The notes below the pieces were generated by a model that did not search any database, was not told the origin of the DNA, and saw only the letters and a list, made by a program, of their open reading frames with translations. Positions 27,042-34,212 of a DNA stretch of 34,212 bases are shown piece by piece (within the stretch, counting starts at the first letter, position 1; the number at the start of each line of letters is the position of its first letter). Made by a program: the position numbers and the translations under genes. Source of the DNA: Paucilactobacillus vaccinostercus DSM 20634 (GTDB taxonomy: Bacteria; Bacillota; Bacilli; Lactobacillales; Lactobacillaceae); the NCBI RefSeq assembly GCF_001436295.1, contig NZ_AYYY01000055.1:1-34212 (forward strand). Direction: 5' to 3'.

Positions 27042-27103
27042 AAACACGTACTTTTTGAAAGCACGAACATTAGTTGTTCCTTACTTCAATAAGATACGTG
27101 TTT
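27042..27103 (-). terminator. Large branched hairpin, probable terminator of the DUF1129 gene
   Basis: On the minus strand AAACACGTA (27095-27103) pairs with TACGTGTTT (27042-27050), closing 44 bases that can form two small hairpins (CTTA/TAAG and GAACA/TGTTC). TTTTTGTTTTC follows. It starts nine bases after the DUF1129 stop codon. The size is unusual for a terminator; a structured guaB leader is the alternative. Confidence 0.6.
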
Positions 27104-27111
27104 AAAGCGGA

Positions 27112-27906
27112 TTATTTCCGCCGGGTTGGTTGTTGCCGTGGTTGGCCACCGAGGGCCCCACCGACAATGTGATACTTGCGACGCAGGTAAATATCAACCC
27201 CAAAGCCAATTACGGCGAGCACGATATAAACGAGCCCTGGCAACTGAGCATTGATCCCCTTGGCTGGCATGAAGCCCACGAAGAAGTAGATCGCAATCCA
27301 GGCTACTAGCCCAACAGCAACGACCCCAATCTTATACCACATTGAGTGTTGCTTCGCCTTTTCGCTTCCGGGTTGAATCGACTTAGTGACCCAAGCAAAC
27401 AGCAGACCACCAAAGACGGCCACTAAGATGATAGCTAAGATGCCGCTGGTCCCAGAGGTAGCGGCTTGGGCCTTCAGTGCCTTCGATTGGAAGGTTCCCA
27501 TGAACCCAAACAATAGGGCAAAGATACTGAAGAACATCAGCCCATTGTCGGTTGCCAATAGTCCAAAGCTACTTTGCGATGCTGGCACCGGTGCCTTCTT
27601 CGGACCGTTGATCAGTTCATCGGCCTTTTCGGCTGGCGTTCCAAATAATTGACGCGCAGTTTGACCCTTCTTTTGGCCTTCTAGCAGTGTATCGATCGTC
27701 GTCTTCAAGGCTTCGGGCTTTTTATCCTGCTTGATGCCCTGTTCGTCCAACTGCTTGTTTAGTTGGTACATAAATTCTTCGCTACGCTTAGTTAAGCCTA
27801 ACTCACTAAATTGGCGGTGCACATTAGCATGCTGTTCATGCACGTGCTCCCGTTGCTTACTACCAGCGGCGGCGTTACGAGGCTGGTTTTGATTCTCTTC
27901 ACTCAC
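27112..27906 (-). CDS. DUF1129 family membrane protein
   Basis: A 264-residue protein with a hydrophilic N-terminal half (rich in Gln/Lys/Glu, including KRSEEFMYQLNKQLDEQG and LFGTPAEKADELI) and four hydrophobic segments in the C-terminal half (LMFFSIFALLFGFMG, ILAIILVAVFGGLLF, IGVVAVGLVAWIAIYFFVG, GLVYIVLAVIGFGV). It ends in a basic Arg/Gln tail. This fits DUF1129, a family of unknown function found next to ychF in lactobacilli. The start is GTG 27906, with GAGAGGGG about eight bases upstream; a longer upstream frame has no such support. It follows ychF by about 176 bases. Confidence 0.85.
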   Translation of the reverse strand: MSEENQNQPRNAAAGSKQREHVHEQHANVHRQFSELGLTKRSEEFMYQLNKQLDEQGIKQDKKPEALKTTIDTLLEGQKKGQTARQLFGTPAEKADELINGPKKAPVPASQSSFGLLATDNGLMFFSIFALLFGFMGTFQSKALKAQAATSGTSGILAIILVAVFGGLLFAWVTKSIQPGSEKAKQHSMWYKIGVVAVGLVAWIAIYFFVGFMPAKGINAQLPGLVYIVLAVIGFGVDIYLRRKYHIVGGALGGQPRQQPTRRK

Positions 27907-28082
27907 TGAAATTCCCCTCTCTTGGTGCTTGGATGATTTTTTGGTGCGGGTTTTGCTGAAACGTGTTCGTGAAGCACTGGCGCCTAACGGATAAGCCCCC
28001 ATTAACTCTGACCGCAAACCCACGATCACAGTTAATGGTGTCTTATCCCACGGCACCAACCCGTGCTTACTCGCACTCTAAA

Positions 28083-29183
28083 CTACACATTAAACCTAAA
28101 CTCTACAATATCCCCATCTTGCATGACGTAGTCCTTACCTTCCAGTCTTAACCGGCCGGCTTCCTTGACTGCGTTTTGCGTTTCGTACTTGTCCAAGTCT
28201 TCATATCCCATAATTTCCGCGCGAATGAAGCCTCGTTCAAAGTCCGTATGGATAATTCCGGCAGCTTGTGGCGCCTTCGTTCCCTTCTTATACGTCCAAG
28301 CCCGCGTTTCCTTACCACCGGCCGTAAAGAAGGTTTCTAGTCCTAACAGCGCATACGATGCCCGAATCAAACGGTTCAACCCAGGTTCTTCCACGCCTTC
28401 CATCTCAAGGAATTCCGCCTTATCTGCGTCATCCATTTCAGCGATTTCTTCTTCGCTGGCGGCCGCAACCCCAATGACTTCGGCGCCTTCATCCTTGACA
28501 TAGTAGCGAATGGATTGGATGTACTTGTTAGATTCCGGATCGCCGATTTCGTCTTCACTGACGTTAGCGACATATAAGACCGGCTTCGACGTTAACAGGA
28601 ACAAGCCCTTCACGATTGGTAATTCATCTTCCGCGAAGTCAATCGTCCGGACACTCTTACCAGCTTCCAAAACGGGACGAATCTTTTCCAAAACGGCTAA
28701 TTCCGCCTTAGCTTCCTTATCGCTCCCCTTGGCTGCGCGTTGAACCTTTGCCAAGCGCTTGTCGACGGCTTCCAAATCAGCCAAACCGAGTTCCAAGTTG
28801 ATCGTTTCGATATCATCGATTGGATCCACTTTACCAGTCACATGGGTAATGTTGTCGTCGTCAAAGGCCCGCACAACGTGCACAATTGCATCCACCTGAC
28901 GGATGTTTTCAAGGAACTTGTTACCAAGTCCTTCCCCCTTGCTGGCACCCTTGACGATCCCGGCAATATCGGTAAATTCAAACGTCGTTGGGACCACTTT
29001 TTTGGCGGGAATGAGTTCTTGAATTCGCTCCAATCGTTTGTCAGGGACCTCCACCATCCCCACGTTAGGATCAATCGTCGCAAACGGGTAGTTGGCCATT
29101 TCTGCCCCCGCTTTTGTAATTGCATTAAATAAGGTTGATTTACCAACGTTTGGCAAACCGACAATTCCTGCTGTTAACGCCAT
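28083..29183 (-). CDS. ychF: Ribosome-binding ATPase/GTPase YchF (OLA1 family)
   Basis: A 366-residue P-loop protein of the Obg superfamily that prefers ATP and binds ribosomes; linked to stress and redox control. G1 is GLPNVGKST (residues 9-17), switch region TTFEFTDIAGIVKGASKGEG holds G3 (DIAG), and the usual NKxD is replaced by the OLA1-type NVSEDE at about residue 205, which explains the relaxed nucleotide choice. A coiled-coil insertion (about 125-165, ADLEAVDKRLAKVQRAAKG) and a C-terminal TGS domain (about 280-366, ETRAWTYKKGTKAPQAAGII, ending DIVEFRFNV) complete the family architecture. Length is standard. It lies 31 bases after the DUF951 gene. Confidence 0.97.
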   Translation of the reverse strand: MALTAGIVGLPNVGKSTLFNAITKAGAEMANYPFATIDPNVGMVEVPDKRLERIQELIPAKKVVPTTFEFTDIAGIVKGASKGEGLGNKFLENIRQVDAIVHVVRAFDDDNITHVTGKVDPIDDIETINLELGLADLEAVDKRLAKVQRAAKGSDKEAKAELAVLEKIRPVLEAGKSVRTIDFAEDELPIVKGLFLLTSKPVLYVANVSEDEIGDPESNKYIQSIRYYVKDEGAEVIGVAAASEEEIAEMDDADKAEFLEMEGVEEPGLNRLIRASYALLGLETFFTAGGKETRAWTYKKGTKAPQAAGIIHTDFERGFIRAEIMGYEDLDKYETQNAVKEAGRLRLEGKDYVMQDGDIVEFRFNV

Positions 29184-29214
29184 TTGTTAATTCACTCTTT
29201 CCTTTGAATTTTAA

Positions 29215-29412
29215 TTAATCTTCTTCGCTTGTGGTTGCTTTTCGAAGCACTTTTTTCATGCGCTTTTCGAAGTTTCGGCGGCTCAACATGACAATGTGAC
29301 CGCATCCGAGACACTTGATTTTGATGTCAGCGCCCATGCGAATGATTTCCCATTCGTTTGTGCCACATGGATGCTGCTTTTTCATCATAACAACGTCACC
29401 CTTATCGTACAT
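29215..29412 (-). CDS. yyzM: DUF951 family small protein (YyzM)
   Basis: A 65-residue protein with paired motifs HPCG and CLGCGH, probably a small zinc-binding fold, followed by a basic tail (RRNFEKRMKKVLRKA). This matches DUF951, regularly located between parB and ychF in Firmicutes. Function is unknown. AAGGAGG lies seven bases before ATG. Confidence 0.93.
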   Translation of the reverse strand: MYDKGDVVMMKKQHPCGTNEWEIIRMGADIKIKCLGCGHIVMLSRRNFEKRMKKVLRKATTSEED

Positions 29413-29506
29413 GTGAATTCCTCCTTCGTTGTGAATCCTCGTCTTATTGTTGCTCTAACTCTAGTGACCAGCTACGCCTTGGTGGCGCCGCCGGCATTCA
29501 ACCAGT

Positions 29507-30388
29507 CTAGTTTAAATCAACATCCAACATTTCCAAAATCCGACTGAGATCATCATCGGATAGATACGAAATCTCGATCTTACCGGCCCCGTTCTTCTTA
29601 TTCGACTGGGCCAGTGCCACCTTGGTGCCAAACTTCGATTGTAGTTGGTCTTCCGCGGCCTTCACAAAGACTGACTTTTGTGGGGTCTTCTTATCTTTTC
29701 GGTTCTTCAACTCGCCGTTCATCTGGTTAACGATTTGTTCGAGTTGCCGCACGGTCAAGTTTTGCCGCACCGTCCGCCGGGCCAAAGAAACTAACCGATC
29801 CTTATCCTTCAAGCCGAGCAACGTCCGGGCCTGCCCCATCGACAGCTTATCGTCTTGCAGCATATCCTTGATCATCTTGGGTAAGCCCAATAACCGGAGA
29901 TAGTTGGCGATGTATGGCCGACTCTTCCCTAACCGTTTAGCCACTTCGGCCTGCGTTAAGGAGAGCTTTTCCATTAACGTATCGTACGCCTGCGCTTCTT
30001 CCAACGGAGTGAGGTCTTCACGTTGCAAGTTTTCGAGGACGGCAACTTCCATCATTTCTTCGTCGTTAGTTTCCCGTACGATCGCCGGAATGGTTAGCTT
30101 CTTGGCGAGCTTAGAAGCCCGGAAGCGTCGTTCACCGGCAATGATTTCGTAGCGTTTGAGCTTCTTATCCGGTTGCCGCAAAATGATGGGCTGAAAGACG
30201 CCCGACTTTTCAATCGAAGCGGCTAATTCCTTCAACGCCTTGGTGTCAAAAATCCGCCGTGGCTGATAGGGATTCGGCCGAATCTCACTAATACTAATTT
30301 CTTGGACGCTTTCTTCGCTGGCGGAAACGTCATTATCTTCAAAGAGCGCTTCGATTCCGCGACCGAGTCCTTTTTTACTATTTACCAT
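29507..30388 (-). CDS. parB: Chromosome partitioning protein ParB (Spo0J)
   Basis: A 293-residue CTPase/DNA clamp that loads at parS and spreads to form the origin-proximal partition complex. The N-terminal SKKGLGRGIEALF motif interacts with ParA. The CTP-binding boxes are IRPNPYQPRRIF, IAGERRFRA (residues 84-91) and ENLQREDLTPLEEAQAY (119-135), and the helix-turn-helix LTQAEVAKRLGKSRPYIANYLRL spans about 144-166. The C-terminal dimerisation domain is present. The ATG lies inside the end of parA (11-base overlap), indicating coupled translation. Confidence 0.96.
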   Translation of the reverse strand: MVNSKKGLGRGIEALFEDNDVSASEESVQEISISEIRPNPYQPRRIFDTKALKELAASIEKSGVFQPIILRQPDKKLKRYEIIAGERRFRASKLAKKLTIPAIVRETNDEEMMEVAVLENLQREDLTPLEEAQAYDTLMEKLSLTQAEVAKRLGKSRPYIANYLRLLGLPKMIKDMLQDDKLSMGQARTLLGLKDKDRLVSLARRTVRQNLTVRQLEQIVNQMNGELKNRKDKKTPQKSVFVKAAEDQLQSKFGTKVALAQSNKKNGAGKIEISYLSDDDLSRILEMLDVDLN

Positions 30389-31145
30389 GCGCTGCTAACA
30401 CTTCCTTTGCAAGTTGGCGATAGACTTCGGCACCTTTCGACTTTGGATCGTAATCGATAATCGGTAGCCCATGACTTGGGGCCTCTGACAACCGGACGTT
30501 CCGTGGAATGATCGTGTCATAGACCTGATCGCCAAAGAACTTCTTCACTTCGGCGTTCACTTGTTGCCCCAGATTAGTCCGGGCATCAAACATCGTCATC
30601 AGCACCCCTTCGATCTTCAGTGCGGGGTTAAAGTGCTTTTGCACGAGCTTAATGGTGTTCAATAATTGGCTCAAGCCTTCCAAAGCGTAGTATTCACTTT
30701 GAACCGGAATCAAAATCGAATCACTGGCCGTAAAGGCGTTGATCGTCAAAAGCCCTAACGAAGGTGGGCAATCAATCAACACGTAGTCGTAGGTATCCTT
30801 GACCGAGTCAATGGCATCTTTCAGGCGGGTCTCACGCGCCATCATCGAGGTTAATTCGATTTCAGCACCGGACAGTTGGATCGTCGTTGGAACAATATCC
30901 AAGCCGTCATGCACCGTCTTCATGATCACGTCCTTGATTGGCGTTTCATCAATCAACACATGATAGACGTCTTGTTCAATCGTGGCTTTCGAAATCCCCG
31001 TACCGCTCGTAGCATTCCCTTGGGGATCAATATCAATCAGCAACACGTGCTGGCCCTGTTCTGCAAGGCAGGCACCTAAGTTCACGCTGGTTGTGGTCTT
31101 GCCGACGCCCCCCTTTTGATTGGCTAATGCAATCACATATCCCAT
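30378..31145 (-). CDS. parA: Chromosome partitioning ATPase ParA (Soj)
   Basis: A 255-residue deviant Walker ATPase. It begins GYVIALANQKGGVGKTTTSV, whose KGGVGKTT loop includes the signature first lysine. The rest has LLIDIDPQGNATSG (Walker A' region), YVLIDCPPSLGLLT (Walker B) and IPRNVRLSEAPSHG. It dimerises on nucleoid DNA with ATP and is cleared by ParB, moving origins and, in Bacillus, modulating DnaA. The start ATG 31145 is one base after the noc stop, with AAAGGCGG eight bases upstream; a 14-codon extension lies inside noc and is unlikely. Confidence 0.96.
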   Translation of the reverse strand: MGYVIALANQKGGVGKTTTSVNLGACLAEQGQHVLLIDIDPQGNATSGTGISKATIEQDVYHVLIDETPIKDVIMKTVHDGLDIVPTTIQLSGAEIELTSMMARETRLKDAIDSVKDTYDYVLIDCPPSLGLLTINAFTASDSILIPVQSEYYALEGLSQLLNTIKLVQKHFNPALKIEGVLMTMFDARTNLGQQVNAEVKKFFGDQVYDTIIPRNVRLSEAPSHGLPIIDYDPKSKGAEVYRQLAKEVLAAHGK

Positions 31146-31146
31146 C

Positions 31147-32028
31147 TTATTTACCGCCTTTCTCTTGCTTATTCTTCGGAATTTCAATCACGATCTCATA
31201 GTGATCATCCTGTTCTTCCTCACGCGTGGTAATGACCATGCCGCTGTCTTGGATCATCTTAATCGAGTGCTTGATCGTGTTGACCGCGATCCGCGAATCA
31301 CTGACCTTCTGACTGACACGTTGTTTCTTTTTCTTGGTTTTCTTTTTAGGTGCTTCCACCGCGGGTGTTTCGTCCGCAGCAGGAATCTTTCCGAGCATCC
31401 GACCGACGAGTTCTTCGGTCTGCTTAACGTTAAGTTTATCGTTAACGATTTGCATCAAAACGTCGCGTTGCTGATCTTCATCGAGATCTAGCATGGCTCG
31501 GCCGTGCCGTTCTGTGATACGACGATCCAAAATTGCATTTTGAACCGGTGCGATAAGTTTCAGTAACCGGAGCTTATTCGCCACGAAGGACTGACTCTTC
31601 CCCATCCCCTTGGCCAACGCCGTCTGGGTGATGTGGTTGAGTTCCATCAGGTCACGATAAGCCTGCGCCTCTTCGACGGAGCTGAGCTGTTCGCGCTGCA
31701 AGTTTTCGATCAACGCCAGTGAGGCGGTTTCCTTGTCATTCATCTTTTCGACAATGGCCGGAACCTTTTCCCACTGCAATTCGTTCACCGCCCGAAACCG
31801 CCGCTCGCCAGCGATGATTTCGTACTTATCGTCCTCATACTCACGTAAGATGATCGGTTGTAATAGGCCGTGTGCTTCAATCGTCTCGGCAAGTTCCTTA
31901 ATCGCCGTCGGATCAAACACCTTTCGGGGTTGGAACCGATTGGGAGTAATCTTTGTAACATCCACTTCGACAACCTGATTGGTTGCCGGTTGATTTTTCT
32001 TTCCTTTATTAAATAGTGAAAATGCCAT
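31147..32028 (-). CDS. noc: Nucleoid occlusion protein Noc (ParB paralogue)
   Basis: A 293-residue ParB-like CTP switch that binds chromosomal Noc sites and the membrane to block division over the nucleoid. The core carries ITPNRFQPRKVFD, IAGERRFRA (72-80) and ENLQREQLSSVEEAQAY, plus the helix-turn-helix ITQTALAKGMGKSQSFVANKLRL. The extreme N-terminus MAFSLFNKGKK is a short amphipathic segment, consistent with the Noc membrane anchor and lacking the ParA-activating motif of ParB. ATG 32028 is preferred over 32034 because GGGGAGG then has a six-base spacing. The C-terminal part is Lys/Val-rich with a KKKTKKKKQRVSQKVSD stretch. It lies 18 bases after rsmG. Confidence 0.9.
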   Translation of the reverse strand: MAFSLFNKGKKNQPATNQVVEVDVTKITPNRFQPRKVFDPTAIKELAETIEAHGLLQPIILREYEDDKYEIIAGERRFRAVNELQWEKVPAIVEKMNDKETASLALIENLQREQLSSVEEAQAYRDLMELNHITQTALAKGMGKSQSFVANKLRLLKLIAPVQNAILDRRITERHGRAMLDLDEDQQRDVLMQIVNDKLNVKQTEELVGRMLGKIPAADETPAVEAPKKKTKKKKQRVSQKVSDSRIAVNTIKHSIKMIQDSGMVITTREEEQDDHYEIVIEIPKNKQEKGGK

Positions 32029-32046
32029 ACTCATCCTCCCCTTCGA

Positions 32047-32772
32047 TTAGTCGATCGGCTTTTTATTTGGAACACCGGGCCGTCGAGGATACTTCACTGG
32101 TGTTGCCACCTGTTTGTTCATCACGATCATCGTGCGTGGTTCGTGATTGAGTGGTAACGTCAAGTTTTCGGTCTGGGTGACCTGCCCGCCCAATACCGTA
32201 ATCGCATGGTTGGCATCACTCAGTTCATCCTGTGCTTGACTTGCCTTCATCGCGATGAAACTGCCGCCAACCTTCACAAGTGGCAGGCACAGTTCACTCA
32301 ACACCGACAAGCGCGCCACGGCCCGCGCCGTCACGATGTCAAAACTTTCGCGATACGGGCTCTTCTTCGCACCAAACGTTTCGGCTCGGTCGTGAATCAG
32401 AGTTACGTCTTGTAGTCCGAGCTTAGCGACAAGTCCTTCTAGGAAATTAATCCGCTTATTAAGCGAATCCACAATGGTGACCTTCAACTTAGGGAAAGCA
32501 ATTTTGAGCGGCAGCGATGGAAAACCAGCGCCAGCACCGACATCGCAAAGCGTTAGCGCCTCATTTTGAAGCTGCGCGACGACGAGGGCGGGCGTGATCG
32601 AATCGTAGAAGTGCTTGAGATAGACTTCATTTTCTTCGGTAATACTCGTTAGGTTGAGTTGCTGGTTACCGATCACGAGCTCGTGATAGTAAGTTTGAAA
32701 TTGCTGCATTTGTTGCTGTGACAGATCGATACCATGATCTGCTAAAGCTTGCTGAAACTGTTGTGGATTCAT
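32047..32772 (-). CDS. rsmG: 16S rRNA (guanine527-N7)-methyltransferase RsmG
   Basis: A 241-residue class I methyltransferase modifying G527 of 16S rRNA with S-adenosylmethionine; loss gives low-level streptomycin resistance. [19 protein letters not shown] is the family's N-terminal signature, the SAM loop is [18 protein letters not shown] (from residue 77), and [12 protein letters not shown] and GGSFIAMK follow. Length is standard. It is the first visible gene of the rsmG-noc-parAB run; AAGGAG lies eight bases before ATG. Confidence 0.97.
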   Translation of the reverse strand: MNPQQFQQALADHGIDLSQQQMQQFQTYYHELVIGNQQLNLTSITEENEVYLKHFYDSITPALVVAQLQNEALTLCDVGAGAGFPSLPLKIAFPKLKVTIVDSLNKRINFLEGLVAKLGLQDVTLIHDRAETFGAKKSPYRESFDIVTARAVARLSVLSELCLPLVKVGGSFIAMKASQAQDELSDANHAITVLGGQVTQTENLTLPLNHEPRTMIVMNKQVATPVKYPRRPGVPNKKPID

Positions 32773-32791
32773 ACATTTTCTCCTTAGACTT

Positions 32792-32813
32792 GTGAAACAA
32801 ATTTATGTTTCAC
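32792..32813. promoter_or_regulatory. parS-type half-sites in everted arrangement
   Basis: GTGAAACA (32792-32799) and TGTTTCAC (32806-32813) form a perfect 8-bp inverted repeat with spacer AATTTA. They are exactly the two halves of the consensus parS TGTTTCACGTGAAACA but in swapped order and separated. The site lies between the predicted -10 and the ribosome binding site of rsmG, where a bound ParB-family protein or another repressor could regulate the operon. Confidence 0.6.
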
Positions 32814-32824
32814 GTACGGTTCTA

Positions 32825-32853
32825 CTTTACCCTAAATCAGGGTTGTAAGCAAG
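32825..32853 (-). promoter_or_regulatory. Candidate promoter of the rsmG-noc-parAB operon
   Basis: On the minus strand TTGCTT (32848-32853), 17 bases and TAAAGT (32825-32830), about 50 bases before the rsmG start. Each hexamer is imperfect but the spacing is ideal. Confidence 0.45.
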
Positions 32854-33043
32854 TATTGGATACAGAACCAACCTTGATTATGACTCACATTTAGTCAATA
32901 TTTTCGGTTGGGGTTAATTCACCATCTAACCATTAACTATACCAGTCTGAATCACAATTGTTCAGTCCTCTAAATCGGATCTTTCTTTCATATAATCCGT
33001 TTCGCACAAATCCCATTTTTTCTGTGTTTAATTCCAAAACAAA

Positions 33044-33073
33044 TCAGGCCATTCCAGTTACGGAATGGCCTGA
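33044..33073 (-). terminator. Intrinsic terminator upstream of rsmG
   Basis: Perfect 12-bp stem TCAGGCCATTCC / GGAATGGCCTGA with a 6-nt loop, followed on the minus strand by TTTGTTTTGG. It would stop transcripts coming from the TnpB element side. Confidence 0.88.
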
Positions 33074-33086
33074 CTCATGCAGAAAA

Positions 33087-33262
33087 GCTTACTTACGTTT
33101 TAGTCAACCACTTCCGACTAAAGTCGGAAGCTTGTGAGAACTACACCTAACGGTGCAATGACCACAAATTGCTTAGATACAGCGATTGCCTGCAAGCGGG
33201 TCTTATCCGCTAATTACCAAAGCCTTTATAGTCCGCAGGTTGCCAGACGGACTGTATAATTT
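33087..33262 (-). ncRNA. Predicted omegaRNA (reRNA) of the TnpB element with its guide
   Basis: Directly after the tnpB stop the minus strand has about 130 bases rich in hairpins: AGTCCG/CGGACT (33231-33254) and GCGG/CCGC (about 33195-33210). They end in CTTCCGACTTTAGTCGGAAG (33111-33130), then TGGTTGAC. The CGACTTTAGTCG hairpin followed by GGTT-A closely matches, from memory, the 3' end of the ISDra2 omegaRNA. In that system the RNA scaffold spans the tnpB 3' end to the element's right end and the guide is the flanking DNA. By analogy the element ends at about 33103 and the guide starts TAAAACGTAAGTAAGC (about 33102 to 33087). The scaffold probably also includes the last part of tnpB. Confidence 0.65.
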
Positions 33263-34212
33263 TACATTGATGCGAGACCTTTAGCCAAAATATTTTGAGC
33301 GGCATTATGGTCACGAATATGGTGAGTTTCACATTGCGGACATACCCAATCACGATCGGCTAGCGTAAGTTTGTTAGTTGTTCCAGTGCCCATAACAAAC
33401 CCGCAATCATGACATGTCTGGGTAGTGTTTCTCGGATTAACGGTGATAAATTTTTGACCGTACAGGTCGGCTTTATATGCCAGCATGCCCAAAAAGGTTC
33501 GCCAACCAACATCAGAAATACTCATAGCCAGAGCGTGATTTCGTAACATATTCCTACTTCTAAGCTCTTCAGCGACAACCAAATCGTGATTCTTGATAAG
33601 TGTGGTCGAGACGAGATGTAGAAAGTTTTTGCGACGATTAGCAATTTTACGCTGAATAGTGGAAACAACGTTACGCTGTTTCTGATAATTCTTGGCATCA
33701 CGTAACGGCCGATGTTCTTTTTTGGCACGTCGTGCCCGTCGAGAGAGCTTGCGTTGTGCTTTCGCCAACTTCCCGCTAACAGAACGATAGTAACGAGGAT
33801 TGGCAACAATATTTCCTTCGGAATCAGTTAGAAAATTATCAGTATTTAAGTCAATCCCAATAGCATTAGTTGTTTCATTACTAACTTTGTTTACAAAAGG
33901 TTGTTCGGATGCTAATTGCATTGCTATATAGTAACGACCGGTAGCGTCCATTGAAATTGTGGTCGTACCAATACGAATACTGTCCATACGATTGAATACT
34001 TTTTGAGGTATCCCTTTGAAACGCAAGCGACCTAATTTCGGTAATTGAACCTGTCGAGAATTAATGATCTGAACACTACCGTTTTGCATGTTGGATATAG
34101 CTAATTTACTAGCATACATGCAGGAAGTTTGGTATTTTTGTTCAATTCTTTTTTTGTGAAATACTGGTGTTCCAGCACGATGAACTTTCCGAAATAAATT
34201 CCAAGCAGCACG
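33103..34212 (-). mobile_element. IS200/IS605-type element, 3' part (partial)
   Basis: Contains tnpB and a right end with subterminal hairpins. The left end and any tnpA lie outside the window. The right end is placed at about 33103 by analogy with ISDra2. It sits between a terminator and, presumably, the gene that once preceded rsmG. Confidence 0.7.
33262..34212 (-). CDS. tnpB: RNA-guided nuclease TnpB (IS200/IS605 OrfB), 5' end cut by window
   Basis: The frame is open to the last base: upstream of the methionine at 34119 it continues through AAWNLFRKVHRAGTPVFHKK, so at least 316 residues are visible and the N-terminus is merely outside the window. The RuvC residues are all present: D in AIGIDLNTDNF, E in LVVAEELRSRN and D in HHIRDHNAAQNI. 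The zinc ribbon has CHDCG and CPQCE. A long arginine/lysine helix (KLAKAQRKLSRRARRAKKEH) follows the first motif, as in the family. TnpB cuts DNA matching the guide of its omegaRNA next to a short motif, which favours retention of the element. All catalytic residues seen suggest an active enzyme. Confidence 0.93.
   Translation of the reverse strand, partial: RAAWNLFRKVHRAGTPVFHKKRIEQKYQTSCMYASKLAISNMQNGSVQIINSRQVQLPKLGRLRFKGIPQKVFNRMDSIRIGTTTISMDATGRYYIAMQLASEQPFVNKVSNETTNAIGIDLNTDNFLTDSEGNIVANPRYYRSVSGKLAKAQRKLSRRARRAKKEHRPLRDAKNYQKQRNVVSTIQRKIANRRKNFLHLVSTTLIKNHDLVVAEELRSRNMLRNHALAMSISDVGWRTFLGMLAYKADLYGQKFITVNPRNTTQTCHDCGFVMGTGTTNKLTLADRDWVCPQCETHHIRDHNAAQNILAKGLASM

Larger units (their letters stand above)
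32773..33102. other. Intergenic region upstream of rsmG
   Basis: About 330 bases without a gene. It holds the rsmG promoter, the GTGAAACA half-site pair in its leader, an imperfect large inverted repeat (ACCAACC at about 32872 against GGTTGGGGT at about 32910, with inner TGACT/AGTCA), and a terminator at 33044-33073 that must belong to whatever gene once lay upstream of the TnpB element. No DnaA-box cluster is visible. Confidence 0.55.

Noticed and set aside
28740-29132. 130-codon plus-strand frame opposite ychF
   Set aside because: Antisense to a highly conserved gene, no ribosome binding site.
32755-32775. DnaA box at TTGTGGATTC
   Set aside because: One mismatch, inside the rsmG start and isolated; no cluster of boxes, so no origin is called.
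32806-32821. Canonical parS site
   Set aside because: TGTTTCACGTACGGTT matches only the left half plus two bases of TGTTTCACGTGAAACA; reported instead as half-sites.

Overview
The window looks like a chromosomal segment of a lactobacillus (Lactobacillaceae, low-to-moderate GC Gram-positive). The block rsmG-noc-parA-parB-yyzM-ychF-DUF1129-guaB is typical of the origin-proximal region in this family. Other pointers are a KxYKxGKxW-type signal peptide, an LPQTG sorting signal, a PHP-type CpsB phosphatase with a CpsC/CpsD tyrosine kinase pair, an IMP dehydrogenase without CBS domains, and frequent TTG/GTG starts behind strong Shine-Dalgarno sequences. Species cannot be fixed from reading alone.

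Layout. (1) 1-2135 is insertion-sequence debris: a short IS66-like accessory ORF, an intact IS256-family transposase, a perfect 37-nt hairpin and the tail of a dead tnpB. (2) 2133-17109, minus strand, is an exopolysaccharide/capsule locus. Read from its promoter side it holds the regulatory genes (CpsC polymerase/modulator, CpsD tyrosine kinase, CpsB phosphatase), a priming sugar-phosphate transferase and a nucleotide-sugar epimerase. An IS30 copy and a wrecked IS110 follow, then five glycosyltransferases, a decayed second IS30 copy, an EpsG/Wzy-type polymerase and a Wzx flippase. The variable part is visibly more AT-rich than the regulatory part, as expected for a transferred serotype cassette. 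(3) 17312-19215, minus strand, holds an LCP (LytR-CpsA-Psr) ligase, likely to attach the polysaccharide to the wall, and a ComK-like regulator. (4) 19478-23640, plus strand, holds a sigma-70-family factor of the SigH/ComX type, a choice-of-anchor-A adhesin with LPQTG anchor broken by three frameshifts, and an L,D-transpeptidase. (5) 23711-32853, minus strand, holds a double-domain CPBP membrane protease and then the chromosome-segregation/housekeeping block. (6) 33087-34212, minus strand, is the 3' part of an IS200/IS605-type element: a TnpB nuclease running off the window edge and its probable omega (reRNA) guide RNA.

How it works together. CpsB/C/D control polymer synthesis. The priming enzyme loads the first sugar on undecaprenyl phosphate, the glycosyltransferases extend the repeat unit, Wzx flips it, Wzy polymerises it, and the LCP protein probably links it to peptidoglycan. 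The ParAB/Noc block handles origin segregation and division-site control; two ParB/Noc-type half-sites lie in the leader of its first gene.

No clear new defence or signalling system was found. The most interesting items are the TnpB/omegaRNA with a readable guide, the ComK-like gene divergent from a competence-type sigma factor, the everted parS half-sites, the tandem CPBP protease, and the glycosyltransferase cassette bracketed by two same-direction IS30 copies.
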